Source: Agrobacterium tumefaciens | GTDB taxonomy: Bacteria > Pseudomonadota > Alphaproteobacteria > Rhizobiales > Rhizobiaceae | Length of the DNA stretch: 64,000 nt | NCBI RefSeq assembly: GCF_009649785.1 | Contig: NZ_WJOK01000005.1 | Location: 214,691-278,690, forward strand | Direction: 5' to 3' | Shown here: positions 29,074 to 40,203 of the stretch, piece by piece | Layout of the letters: each line of letters opens with the position of its first letter | How positions within the stretch are numbered: position 1 is the stretch's first letter | Notes under the pieces: generated by a model | What the model saw: the letters and a program-made list of their open reading frames with translations, nothing else | Databases searched by the model: none | Told to the model about the DNA's origin: nothing | Translations under genes and position numbers: made by a program

Positions 29074-29681
29074 TGATCGTCATCGGTCTCACCGGCTCGA
29101 TCGGAATGGGAAAAACGACCACGGCGAAACTGTTTGCCGCGGAAGGTATACCGGTTCTCGATTCTGATGCGGTTGTGCACGACCTCTATTCAGCAGAAGC
29201 CGTGCCGATGATCGAAGCCGCCTTTCCGGGCACGACCATTTCCGGCACGGTCGACCGTCTTGAACTCGGTAACATCCTCAGGGAGAATCCGGCTAATTTT
29301 AGAATGCTGGAAGCAATCGTCCATCCGCTTGTTCGTGAAAGACAGGAAGCTTTTCTCCGTAAGGCGAGAGAGGAAAATCAAAATTTCGCCGTTCTCGATA
29401 TCCCGCTACTGTTTGAAACCGGCGCGGAAACGAGGGTCGATAAAGTAGTCGTTGTTAGTTGCGCGCCGGAAATACAGCGCCAGCGGGTTTTGTCCCGTCC
29501 CGGCATGACGGAAGAGAAATTCGAAATGATATTGGCCCGGCAGATGCCCGATGCCGAAAAGCGCCGGCGCGCCGATTTTATCATCGATAGCGGAAATGGT
29601 GTCGAAGCTGCGCGGGATCAGGTAAGAGAAATTCTGCAGAGACTAAGTGCCGGTTCGGGCAACGGAGAGAAAAATGCGTGA
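29073..29681 (+). CDS. coaE: Dephospho-CoA kinase
   Basis: This 202-residue kinase catalyses the last step of CoA synthesis. The P-loop is GLTGSIGMGKTT; the usual serine after the second glycine is methionine here, which is tolerated in the family. VLDIPLLFET is the family central motif. The ATG at 29073 follows GGAG and shares one base with the aroE stop. The 3' end overlaps dnaQ by 8 bases. Confidence 0.95.
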   Translation: MIVIGLTGSIGMGKTTTAKLFAAEGIPVLDSDAVVHDLYSAEAVPMIEAAFPGTTISGTVDRLELGNILRENPANFRMLEAIVHPLVRERQEAFLRKAREENQNFAVLDIPLLFETGAETRVDKVVVVSCAPEIQRQRVLSRPGMTEEKFEMILARQMPDAEKRRRADFIIDSGNGVEAARDQVREILQRLSAGSGNGEKNA

Positions 29682-30375
29682 GATCATTTTCGATACGGAA
29701 ACCACAGGCCTTGAATCGAAACTGGACCGCGTGATCGAAATCGGCGGAATCGAGCTCAACAACCATTTTCCGACCGGCCGCACATTGCATATTTATATCA
29801 ACCCGGAAGATCGCAAGGTTCACCCGGACGCGCTTGCGGTGCATGGCATCACCGACGACTTCCTGAAAGACAAGCCGAAATTCGCCGAAGTCGTCGACGA
29901 AATCCGCGAATTTTTTGAAGGTGCCCGATGGGTGGCGCATAATGCGACATTCGACATGGGTTTTATCAATGCGGAATTTGCCCGCCTCGGCATTGCGCCG
30001 GTCTCATCTGAATTGGTGACGGATACGCTTTCGCTTGCACGCCGCAAGCACCCGATGGGTCCGAATTCCCTCGACGCACTTTGCCGGCGTTACGGGATCG
30101 ACAACTCCCACCGCACCAAGCACGGCGCGCTTCTCGACTCCGAACTGCTCGCCGAAGTCTACATAGAAATGATTGGTGGGCGCCAGACAGCGCTCGGTTT
30201 CGGTTCCGGCTCCAAACAGCAAGCGGTCACTATCGAGGATGATGATGTCCCAAATGAGCCGTTGCAAAGGCCGCATCCTCTACCATCAAGACTGGATGCG
30301 GAGACCATCGCGGCGCACGGCAAGCTCGTTCTCGGCATGGGCGACAAGGCGATCTGGAACCGTTACCAGAATTAA
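29674..30375 (+). CDS. dnaQ: DNA polymerase III epsilon subunit (proofreading exonuclease)
   Basis: This 233-residue DEDDh exonuclease has FDTETTGL (Exo I), HNATFDMGFI (Exo II) and HGALLDSELLAEVY (Exo III), with a C-terminal region after residue 180 that binds the alpha subunit. The start at 29674 (MREIIFDTETTG) has GGAGAGA upstream; the longer frame would only add a tail inside coaE. A strong terminator follows. Confidence 0.96.
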   Translation: MREIIFDTETTGLESKLDRVIEIGGIELNNHFPTGRTLHIYINPEDRKVHPDALAVHGITDDFLKDKPKFAEVVDEIREFFEGARWVAHNATFDMGFINAEFARLGIAPVSSELVTDTLSLARRKHPMGPNSLDALCRRYGIDNSHRTKHGALLDSELLAEVYIEMIGGRQTALGFGSGSKQQAVTIEDDDVPNEPLQRPHPLPSRLDAETIAAHGKLVLGMGDKAIWNRYQN

Positions 30376-30425
30376 GTGCGCCTGGCGCTTAGATGCGCCG
30401 TTGAAAAATGACGACAACCTCAAAT

Positions 30426-30457
30426 AAAAACCCGGGCGCTGAACCCGGGTTTTTTTT
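30426..30457. terminator. Bidirectional terminator between dnaQ and secB
   Basis: A 10-base-pair stem (AAAACCCGGG) with a 7-base loop is followed by eight Ts on the plus strand, with A-rich sequence on the other side. It separates convergent genes. Confidence 0.92.
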
Positions 30458-30492
30458 GTCTGAACTCTAAAAAGAGCGGCGTCTCGTGCAAT

Positions 30493-30975
30493 TCAGTTCG
30501 GTACGGCCTGAACCTTGGCTCTGGCCTGTTCCTCGGCAACGCGCTGCGAAAACATCTGCGCGAAATCGATCGGATCGATCATCAGCGGCGGGAAGCCACC
30601 ATTGCGAGTGACATCGGCGATGATCTGGCGTGCGAAGGGGAACAGCAGGCGCGGGCACTCAATGAACAGCACCGGCAGCATATGTTCCTGCGGGAAACCG
30701 GCAATGCGGAACACGCCGCCATAAACCAGCTCGGCTGCAAACAGAACCTTGTCGCCATCCTTGGCTTCGGCATTCAGCGTCAGCACAACGTCGAAATCCG
30801 AACCAGAAATCGGGTTTGCGTTGACATTGACATTGATGTTGATCGACGGCGCATTGTCACGAGCCTGAAGCGAACGAGGAGCACCCGGATTTTCGAAAGA
30901 AAGATCCTTGATGTACTGGGTAAGAATGTTGAGGGAAGGACTAACTGCGCCCTGTGCGCCATTTTCAGCGGTCAT
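30493..30975 (-). CDS. secB: Protein-export chaperone SecB
   Basis: This 160-residue tetrameric chaperone keeps preproteins unfolded for SecA. Family features are [18 protein letters not shown] near the N-terminus, [14 protein letters not shown] and [29 protein letters not shown]. It is convergent with dnaQ and about 100 bases downstream of fxsA on the same strand. Confidence 0.97.
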   Translation of the reverse strand: MTAENGAQGAVSPSLNILTQYIKDLSFENPGAPRSLQARDNAPSININVNVNANPISGSDFDVVLTLNAEAKDGDKVLFAAELVYGGVFRIAGFPQEHMLPVLFIECPRLLFPFARQIIADVTRNGGFPPLMIDPIDFAQMFSQRVAEEQARAKVQAVPN

Positions 30976-31074
30976 TACGTTTCCTCGCGGCGTGATTTCG
31001 TGGAAGGCGGTCTATCATTTCGACTTGAGCCTTACAACCCTCGTGCTCTCGGCTCCCTAACCCTTTGCCGTGCT

Positions 31075-31632
31075 TCAGGGTTTGGGCAGGTTGCGATCAT
31101 CCGGCTTTTGGGACCAGGGAGAATCCTTGGGCCCTTCGCGGTGAAACTCCTGTTCGTCGAGGTCCACGACCTTGGAGCTACCCTTATTTCCCTGACCATT
31201 GCTGAACCCGGAAAAGTCACCGGGTTGCGGCCCGGTCTGGCCGCCGGGTTGACCCGACTGGCGAAAAGAACCGGCCACGACGACGCGGGGTCCGAGGATC
31301 TTCCAGAAAAAACGTCTCACCGTTTTCGACAGAAGCAGGAGACCGAGTATATCGGTGATGAAACCCGGGATGAACAGCAGGATGCCCGCCACGACGCGCA
31401 TGGCGCCATTGACCAGCTCATCGGCAGGCTGGGCGCCGGTACGACCTGCGGCCTGAAGATTTCTCACCATGCCGATGCCGCCGAGCCGCAGGATCAGCAA
31501 CCCCAGAAACGACGTGAACAGGACGAGCGCCAATGTCAGCCACAGACCGATTGTCTTGCCGACGATGATGAAACCGGCAATTTCCAGGATTGGCATCATC
31601 AGGATGACGATGGGGAGAAAGGAAAAACGCAT
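31075..31632 (-). CDS. fxsA: FxsA-family membrane protein
   Basis: This 185-residue protein has four hydrophobic segments within the first 110 residues and the family pattern PILEIAGFIIVGKTIGLW at the N-terminus, then AGILLFIPGFITDILGLLLL. E. coli FxsA relieves F-plasmid exclusion of phage T7; the normal cellular role is unknown. The C-terminal 70 residues are hydrophilic, rich in Gly, Gln and Ser. It is divergent from the Tim44-like gene across a 141-base promoter region. Confidence 0.88.
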   Translation of the reverse strand: MRFSFLPIVILMMPILEIAGFIIVGKTIGLWLTLALVLFTSFLGLLILRLGGIGMVRNLQAAGRTGAQPADELVNGAMRVVAGILLFIPGFITDILGLLLLSKTVRRFFWKILGPRVVVAGSFRQSGQPGGQTGPQPGDFSGFSNGQGNKGSSKVVDLDEQEFHREGPKDSPWSQKPDDRNLPKP

Positions 31633-31773
31633 CTTCTAGCCTTGCGTGTGCATCTCTGGCAGATTGCCGGTTCCCGAGAACACCGATGATTGAATCTGCA
31701 CATTTGAATGATGATAAGATGCAGACTATATGATGTTCAGGTTTTTGAATTTAAATGGCGGTTTTGGTAAAAG

Positions 31774-32472
31774 ATGGGCTTTAGCGACTTTATCACATTG
31801 TTTTTTCTCGTTGCAGCGGTGCTGATCTTTCTTCAGCTGCGCAGCGTTCTTGGTCGCCGAACCGGCAATGAGAAGCCGCCATTCGACCCTTACACGCCGC
31901 GCGATGTCGCGAAAGGCCCCGTCACGGACGATAACAAGGTCGTGACCCTGCCCAAACGCTCTGAGGCGGAGGACGAAAACCGCTTTGCCGAGGCGGATGC
32001 TCTGGCACCCGTCGATACTGCCTTGAATACATCCCTGCGCGAGCTGATGACCAAGGACCCGACCTTCCGCCCCAAGGAATTCCTGAACGGCGCCCGCATG
32101 GCCTATGAGATGATCGTCATGGGTTTTGCCGATGGTGACCGCAAGACGTTGAAGAACCTTCTGTCGAAGGAAGTTTTCGACGGGTTCGAGGCGGCCATTT
32201 CCGAGCGGGAAAGTCGCGGCGAGGTGGTCAAGTCCACTTTCGTGGGAATAGAGAAGGCCGATATCACCCAGGCCGGTATCCGCGATTCCGAAGAGCAGAT
32301 CACGCTCAGAATAGTCAGCCAGCTGATTTCGGCCACCTATGACAAGGATGGCAAGCTGGTGGACGGCGATCCCGATGCGGTTGCGGAAGTGGACGACATC
32401 TGGACCTTCTCGCGTGATGTCCGCTCGCGCGATCCCAACTGGAAGCTGATCGCCACTGAATCCGAGCAATGA
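31774..32472 (+). CDS. Tim44/TimA-domain membrane-anchored protein
   Basis: This 232-residue protein has one N-terminal membrane anchor (FITLFFLVAAVLIFLQL, residues 5-21), a charged linker, and a C-terminal Tim44-like domain (about 85-230, with MAYEMIVMGFADGDRKTLKNLLSKEVFDGFEAAI). Mitochondrial Tim44 recruits Hsp70 to the import channel. Alphaproteobacterial homologues (TimA) are membrane proteins of unclear function. It begins a tightly overlapped four-gene run. Confidence 0.9.
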   Translation: MGFSDFITLFFLVAAVLIFLQLRSVLGRRTGNEKPPFDPYTPRDVAKGPVTDDNKVVTLPKRSEAEDENRFAEADALAPVDTALNTSLRELMTKDPTFRPKEFLNGARMAYEMIVMGFADGDRKTLKNLLSKEVFDGFEAAISERESRGEVVKSTFVGIEKADITQAGIRDSEEQITLRIVSQLISATYDKDGKLVDGDPDAVAEVDDIWTFSRDVRSRDPNWKLIATESEQ

Positions 32473-33581
32473 ACACGCCCTTTTCGTTCGAAGAAGTTTC
32501 TTTCGGTGATCTGCCGGGATGGCAGGACGACGATCCGCGTAAGCTGTTTCCGGCGATGCGGACGATCCTGTCACATCTTCGGAATTCAAAACCCTACAGG
32601 ACCGGCGCGCTGGGTCTCACCGCCGGCGAACTGGCCTCGCTTCTGGAACTGGCCGATGAGGAACAAGCGGATAGTCCCCAGCAGGCCCGCCGGTTTTTCG
32701 AGACGAATTGTGTACCTTTCAAAATTTCACCACCCGGCGGAAAACGCGGTTTTGTAACTGCCTTTTATGAACCGGAGCTTGAGGTATCGTCCGTCCGCGA
32801 CGATGTCTGGAAGTATCCGGTCTACCGCCGCCCACCGGAGCTGGTGGATATCGACGACGAAAATCGCCCGAGCGGTTTCGATCCGTCCTATGCTTTTGGC
32901 AGAGAGGGTGAGGACGGCATTTCCTATTTTCCCGATCGCCGCGCGATCGACGAAGGATATCTGCAGGGCAGGGGGCTTGAGATTGCCTGGGCGAAATCGA
33001 AGGTCGATCTGTTTTTCGTCCACGTTCAGGGTGCTGCCCGTCTTCTGTTTCCTGATGGAGAGGTGAAACGCATCACCTATGCCGCCAAGGCCGGGCATCC
33101 GTTCTCGCCGATCGGTCGGTTGCTTCTGGATCGTGGGGAACTGGATCCGAAAACGATCTCGATGCAGACAATTCGCAAATGGCTCGCCGACCATCCGGAT
33201 GAGGTGGATGGGGTGCTATGGCATAATCGCTCCTATATTTTTTTCCGGGAGGCTGATGTTGCCGGCCTGGATATGGGACCGATCGCCGCCGCCAAGGTGC
33301 CGCTGGTCGCCGGGCGGGCGCTTGCGGTGGACAGGCTCATCCACACCTTCGGTTTTCCCTTCTTTATCCATGCGCCGTCATTGACCCACCTGGATAATGG
33401 CAAGCCCTTCGCGCGGTTGATGCTGGCGCTCGATACCGGCTCGGCCATCGTTGGCCCGGCACGCGGCGACATTTTCACCGGCTCGGGTTTTGAAGCCGGG
33501 GAACTTGCAGGCACAGTGCGCAACGACGCCGATTTCTATATGCTGCTGCCGCATGTTGCTGCGAAAAGGTATCGGCGATGA
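32469..33581 (+). CDS. mltA: MltA-type membrane-bound lytic transglycosylase, no signal peptide
   Basis: This 370-residue protein combines the MltA domain (about 100-260, with VTAFYEPELE, YPVYRRPPEL, FVHVQGAARLLFPDG) and the C-terminal 3D domain (ALDTGSAIVGPARGDIFTGSG) containing the catalytic aspartate of peptidoglycan lytic transglycosylases. The N-terminus (MNTPFSFEEVSFGDLPGWQ) is already mature-like. No signal peptide or lipobox is visible. An in-frame stop at 32457-32459, four codons upstream, excludes a longer start. It overlaps the Tim44-like gene by 4 bases. Confidence 0.9.
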   Translation: MNTPFSFEEVSFGDLPGWQDDDPRKLFPAMRTILSHLRNSKPYRTGALGLTAGELASLLELADEEQADSPQQARRFFETNCVPFKISPPGGKRGFVTAFYEPELEVSSVRDDVWKYPVYRRPPELVDIDDENRPSGFDPSYAFGREGEDGISYFPDRRAIDEGYLQGRGLEIAWAKSKVDLFFVHVQGAARLLFPDGEVKRITYAAKAGHPFSPIGRLLLDRGELDPKTISMQTIRKWLADHPDEVDGVLWHNRSYIFFREADVAGLDMGPIAAAKVPLVAGRALAVDRLIHTFGFPFFIHAPSLTHLDNGKPFARLMLALDTGSAIVGPARGDIFTGSGFEAGELAGTVRNDADFYMLLPHVAAKRYRR

Positions 33582-34147
33582 AGGGCAGTCGAAAGCTTGG
33601 CAAGGAAGAACGCATTCTGTGGGGTAAGGTCGCAAGAACAGCCCGACCCATCTCCGGCAGGCTGGAGGATTTGCTGGCTTTCGACGATATCGAGGAAGCC
33701 GCGGCGGAACCTGTCGTCCCGCAAACGGCAAACGCCGTCTTCCCTAGGATGCTCGCGGAGCCGGTGGACGTTTCGCCCTTTACGCCGGACAAGAAGCCAA
33801 AAATTCATCAACCGATGGAAAAGCCGATTAAGCGCAAGTTGACGCGCGGGCGGTTGCCGCTGGAAGGACGTATCGATCTGCATGGCATGTTTCAGAGCGA
33901 AGCCCATGCGGTTCTGCTCGACTTTCTATTGCGGGCGCACGAACGGGGCCTCCGGCACGTGCTCGTCATCACCGGCAAGGGTCGCTCCATCGGCAGCGAT
34001 GGTGCGCTGAAAAGGGCCGTGCCCATGTGGTTCGCCAAACCGGAATATCGTTACTTGATTTCGTCCTATGAGGATGCATCCGCCAATCACGGCGGCGATG
34101 GCGCTCTCTATGTCCGGTTGGCGCGCCGCAAGGGTGAAAAATCATGA
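33578..34147 (+). CDS. Smr-domain protein
   Basis: This 189-residue protein has a disordered N-terminal half and a C-terminal Smr domain (about 97-185) with the signatures DLHGMFQSEAH and HVLVITGKGR. Stand-alone Smr proteins are nucleases or nucleic-acid binders; the substrate here is unknown. It overlaps mltA and the downstream XRE gene by 4 bases each. Confidence 0.9.
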   Translation: MKGSRKLGKEERILWGKVARTARPISGRLEDLLAFDDIEEAAAEPVVPQTANAVFPRMLAEPVDVSPFTPDKKPKIHQPMEKPIKRKLTRGRLPLEGRIDLHGMFQSEAHAVLLDFLLRAHERGLRHVLVITGKGRSIGSDGALKRAVPMWFAKPEYRYLISSYEDASANHGGDGALYVRLARRKGEKS

Positions 34148-34509
34148 CGCCCTTTGCAGAAGCCGTGCGGCTGCTTCGTGAGCGCAAGGGTGTGACACAG
34201 AAGGAGATGGCGGCGGCAATCGGCGTTTCCCCCGCTTATCTCTCGGCACTGGAGCACGGCAAACGCGGCAAACCGAGCTTCGATCTCCTCCAGCGCATCG
34301 CCGGATATTTCAACATCATCTGGGATGAGGCGGAGGAATTGTTCTTTCTCGCCGGCTCCTCCGACCCCAAGGTGGCGATCGACACGGTCGGTCTGCCGCC
34401 GCAATATACGGCTTTTGCCAATCGGCTGGCGCGGGATATTCGCAAGCTGCCGCTGAGTGTGATAGAGGAACTGTCAGCGGTGCTACAAAAAAGCCGTTCT
34501 TGCGATTGA
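34144..34509 (+). CDS. XRE-family helix-turn-helix regulator
   Basis: This 121-residue protein has a helix-turn-helix of the Cro/C1 type in residues 5-60 (VRLLRERKGVTQKEMAAAIGVSPAYLSALEHGKRG region). The rest is a helical tail with no recognised ligand domain. It is the last gene of the timA-mltA-smr-xre run, each joined by an ATGA overlap. It could regulate that operon, but no operator was identified. Confidence 0.88.
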   Translation: MTPFAEAVRLLRERKGVTQKEMAAAIGVSPAYLSALEHGKRGKPSFDLLQRIAGYFNIIWDEAEELFFLAGSSDPKVAIDTVGLPPQYTAFANRLARDIRKLPLSVIEELSAVLQKSRSCD

Positions 34510-34631
34510 AACCCCTCTATCCCCTGCTTTATGCAGCGTTCTGAGGCATGTGGCCTTTGGGATTGAGTGTAGAATTTCTATAGTCGTATGTCGGATTTGA
34601 GTGATTCGCGGGCTTCAGGCCTTCTCACTGA

Positions 34632-37100
<2,469 letters not shown>

Positions 37101-37122
37101 TCCTGTGGGACGTCTCGCGTGA

Positions 37123-37138
37123 CGATTCACGTGAAACG
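37123..37138. promoter_or_regulatory. parS: parS-like site downstream of gyrB
   Basis: CGATTCACGTGAAACG keeps the core CACGTG and right arm. The inner 14-mer GATTCACGTGAAAC has one mismatch to GTTTCACGTGAAAC; the outer flank adds two more. It is intergenic. Confidence 0.6.
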
Positions 37139-37149
37139 AAACTTTAACG

Positions 37150-37183
37150 AAAGGCCCGGCGGTCAATTTTCCGCCGGGCCTTT
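37150..37183. terminator. Bidirectional terminator between gyrB and nitroreductase gene
   Basis: A perfect 13-base-pair stem (AAAGGCCCGGCGG) with an 8-base loop and T-rich end lies between convergent genes. Confidence 0.92.
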
Positions 37184-37204
37184 TGTCATCTGTGTTGTCG
37201 GATA

Positions 37205-37807
37205 TCAATCGGCCTTGCCGCTGAACCGCCCCTTGAAAGCTACGTCCGAAAGGGGGAGGCGCTTGCTGGGCACTTCCCGTTCTGCCAGATCGTCAGGAAG
37301 AACAGCCTTGTCGGTCAATGTGCCGATGGCAACTGCGGCCTCCACCTTATATCCATCCGGAACATCAAGCTTTTCCACGATCTGGTCTTTAAATATGCCT
37401 GCCATGCCATGGGCGTGGTAACCGAGCAGATGCGCCTGCATGGCGAGTGAAAACCATGCCGCACCGGCATCGAAGGAATGGGTCGCTGAAGGCTTTTTCT
37501 CACCCTCTCGTGAAATATTGTGGTCGCGGGAAAGGACGAAGAGCAGCACTGAGGCATTTTTTGCCCAGCGCTGGTTTCCTTCCATCAGCAGTTCCACGAA
37601 GAGCGGCCAATCCTCGCTATCTTTGTGCGCGTAGACAAACCGCCACGGTTGCTGGTTGGATGCCGATGGCGCCCAATGCGCGGCATCGAGAATGGTCAGC
37701 AGATGCTCGTTTGGCATCGCATCTCCATCGAATGCGCGAGGAGACCAGCGATCGAGGAAGAGTGGATCGACGGGATATTCGGATTGCCGGGAATTGCTAT
37801 TTGTCAC
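37205..37807 (-). CDS. Nitroreductase-family flavoprotein
   Basis: This roughly 200-residue FMN-dependent oxidoreductase has the N-terminal RWSPRAFDGDAMP motif and WAPSASNQQPWRFVYA, the FMN-binding segment of the NfsA/NfnB superfamily. The C-terminal KLDVPDGYKVEAAVAIG is also typical. The GTG at 37807, with AGGAC upstream, is preferred over a TTG-started extension to 37867. The physiological substrate is unknown. It is divergent from the FAH-family gene. Confidence 0.88.
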   Translation of the reverse strand: MTNSNSRQSEYPVDPLFLDRWSPRAFDGDAMPNEHLLTILDAAHWAPSASNQQPWRFVYAHKDSEDWPLFVELLMEGNQRWAKNASVLLFVLSRDHNISREGEKKPSATHSFDAGAAWFSLAMQAHLLGYHAHGMAGIFKDQIVEKLDVPDGYKVEAAVAIGTLTDKAVLPDDLAEREVPSKRLPLSDVAFKGRFSGKAD

Positions 37808-37934
37808 GGGCGTGTCCTTTTGATTGTCGGGAGGGAAAAGGTATTTTTCGAAAGTCGAAGCAGTCAAGGGGTGACAAGTATGAATGTATCGTTCATATAT
37901 GCATCACCTTGTCTGACAACCGGGAGAGAGTTCC

Positions 37935-38777
37935 ATGAAATTGATGCGCGTTGGCCAGCCTGGCCAGGAAAAACCTGCGATCCTCGACGCGGAAGGAAAA
38001 GTCCGCGATCTGTCTGCTCATGTCAAAGACATCGGCGGTGAAGCCATTTCTCCGGAAGGCCTGAAGAAGATTGCCGCCATCGACCTCGGCACTCTTCCCG
38101 TAATCTCCGAAGAGCGCATTGGCGCTTGCGTTGCCGGAACCGGAAAATTCATCTGTATCGGCCTCAATTTCTCTGACCACGCCGCTGAAACCGGTGCGAC
38201 CGTACCGCCGGAACCGGTCATTTTCATGAAGGCGACCTCGGCAATCGTCGGTCCGAACGATAACGTTGTCATTCCGCGCGGTTCTGAGAAGACCGACTGG
38301 GAAGTCGAACTCGGCGTCGTCATCGGCAAGACCGCGAAATATGTATCTGAGGCCGATGCTCTCGACTACGTCGCCGGTTATTGCGTTTCGCACGATGTTT
38401 CTGAGCGCGCGTTCCAGACGGAGCGTGCCGGACAGTGGACCAAGGGTAAGTCCTGCGACACCTTCGGTCCGATCGGCCCCTGGCTGGTCACGAAGGACGA
38501 AATCACCGATCCGCAGAACCTCGGAATGTGGCTGAAGGTCAACGGCCAGACAATGCAGGACGGCTCCAGCAAGACCATGGTTTACGGCGTCGCGCATGTC
38601 GTTTCCTATCTCAGCCAGTTCATGTCTCTGCATCCCGGCGACGTCATTTCCACCGGCACGCCTCCCGGCGTCGGCATGGGCCAGAAGCCCCCGCGTTACC
38701 TCAAGACCGGCGATGTCGTTGAACTCGGCATTGAAGGCCTCGGTTCCCAGAAACAGACCTTCGTTGCCGACATCTGA
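37935..38777 (+). CDS. Fumarylacetoacetate hydrolase-family protein, 2,4-diketo-3-deoxy-L-fuconate hydrolase-like
   Basis: This 280-residue FAH-fold enzyme has a metal site DWEVELGVVIG (Glu-x-Glu) and FICIGLNFSDHAAETG, with STGTPPGVGMGQKPPRYLKTGD near the C-terminus. This subgroup is often annotated as ureidoglycolate lyase. It includes enzymes that cleave 2,4-diketo-3-deoxy-L-fuconate to pyruvate and L-lactate. Given the L-fucose genes 28 kb away, that role is possible but not shown by local context. A GGAGAGAG ribosome-binding site precedes the ATG. Confidence 0.85.
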   Translation: MKLMRVGQPGQEKPAILDAEGKVRDLSAHVKDIGGEAISPEGLKKIAAIDLGTLPVISEERIGACVAGTGKFICIGLNFSDHAAETGATVPPEPVIFMKATSAIVGPNDNVVIPRGSEKTDWEVELGVVIGKTAKYVSEADALDYVAGYCVSHDVSERAFQTERAGQWTKGKSCDTFGPIGPWLVTKDEITDPQNLGMWLKVNGQTMQDGSSKTMVYGVAHVVSYLSQFMSLHPGDVISTGTPPGVGMGQKPPRYLKTGDVVELGIEGLGSQKQTFVADI

Positions 38778-38805
38778 TTATCAACAAACGTTCAACTGAA
38801 ATTGA

Positions 38806-38841
38806 GGCGCCGGAGGGAAACCACCGGCGCCTTCGATTTTG
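38806..38841 (+). terminator. Terminator downstream of the FAH-family gene
   Basis: A 9-base-pair stem (AGGCGCCGG) with a 10-base loop is followed by TCGATTTT. The T-tract is broken but the position fits. Confidence 0.75.
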
Positions 38842-38902
38842 TGCAGTTGCGAAAAGCTGCTATGGTCAAAAAAAGAGCTTGATCCGCGAGGAGGCGTAAT
38901 CA

Positions 38903-40135
38903 GTGTTCTACCACCTCTATGAAATGAACCATGCGGCGATGGCGCCACTGCGCGCCGGTGCCGATATGATGCGCCAGGCATGCAGCAATCCTTTGAACCC
39001 GCTTTCCAGCACCGCCTTCGGGCGAAGCCTCGATGCAGGCTTTGAGGTATTCGAGCGGCTGACGCGCCGTTACATCAAGCCGGAGTTCGGTTTGGCGACT
39101 ACCACCGTCGATGACCGGACCGTTGCCGTCACTGAAGAGATCATTTGGTCGCGTCCCTTCTGTAATCTCGTTCATTTCAAAAAAGAACTCGATGCGGCCC
39201 GCAAACCAGATCCGAAGGTGCTGCTGGTGGCGCCTATGTCAGGCCACTACGCCACATTGCTGCGGGGAACGGTCGAGGCGCTGCTGCCATCGGCGGATAT
39301 CTATATCACCGATTGGATCGATGCCCGCATGGTGCCAGTCACCGAAGGGACATTCGATCTCGACGATTACATCAGCTACGTCATCGATATGCTGCGCGAG
39401 ATCGGGCCCGGCGCCCATGTGGTCGCCGTTTGTCAGCCTTCGGTTCCGGTTCTGGCCGCAGTGTCCCTGATGGAAGCCGATGGTGACGGTTTCGCGCCTG
39501 CATCCATGACGCTGATGGGCGGTCCGATCGATACGCGCATCAATCCCACAGCTGTCAACGGTCTGGCCACGGCCAAGCCAATCGAATGGTTCCGCGACAA
39601 TGTCGTCATGCAGGTACCGTGGCCGCAGCCGGCTTTTGGCCGGAATGTCTATCCCGGCTTTCTGCAATTATCCGGCTTCATGTCCATGAACCTCGACAAG
39701 CACATGACGGCACACAAGGATTTCTACCTGAACCTCGTCAAGAACGACGGCGATTCCGCTGAGAAGCATCGCGATTTTTACGATGAATATCTGGCCGTGA
39801 TGGATTTGACGGCGGAGTTCTACCTGCAGACAGTGGAAACCGTCTTCATCGAACACGCGCTTCCCAAGGGAAACATGCAGCATAGGGGCAGGGCGGTCGA
39901 TCCCGCTGCCATTCGTAACGTCGCGCTGTTCACCGTGGAAGGCGAAAACGACGATATTTCCGGTGTGGGCCAGACCAAAGCCGCGCACGATCTTTGCCGG
40001 AACATCCCCGATGAAAAGCGTGCGCACTACATGCAGCCCGACGTCGGTCACTACGGCGTTTTCAACGGGTCGCGTTTCCGCAAGGAGATTGTGCCGCGCA
40101 TGGTGGAATTCATCCGCAAGAATCAGACTGTCTAG
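38903..40135 (+). CDS. phaZ: Intracellular poly(3-hydroxybutyrate) depolymerase
   Basis: This 410-residue alpha/beta hydrolase of the intracellular PhaZ family mobilises stored polyhydroxybutyrate. The nucleophile elbow reads VCQPS with cysteine at residue 177 in place of the lipase serine, as in Ralstonia PhaZ1. It has no signal peptide. The GTG start is supported by GAGGAGG 8 bases upstream. The 125-base gap before it holds the FAH gene terminator. Confidence 0.93.
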   Translation: MFYHLYEMNHAAMAPLRAGADMMRQACSNPLNPLSSTAFGRSLDAGFEVFERLTRRYIKPEFGLATTTVDDRTVAVTEEIIWSRPFCNLVHFKKELDAARKPDPKVLLVAPMSGHYATLLRGTVEALLPSADIYITDWIDARMVPVTEGTFDLDDYISYVIDMLREIGPGAHVVAVCQPSVPVLAAVSLMEADGDGFAPASMTLMGGPIDTRINPTAVNGLATAKPIEWFRDNVVMQVPWPQPAFGRNVYPGFLQLSGFMSMNLDKHMTAHKDFYLNLVKNDGDSAEKHRDFYDEYLAVMDLTAEFYLQTVETVFIEHALPKGNMQHRGRAVDPAAIRNVALFTVEGENDDISGVGQTKAAHDLCRNIPDEKRAHYMQPDVGHYGVFNGSRFRKEIVPRMVEFIRKNQTV

Positions 40136-40203
40136 CGCTGGAAGCCAGGCGATGCCGCGCATTTGCGTGGCCAAGCCGGTGTCGAATCGGCTATGAACAG
40201 TCC

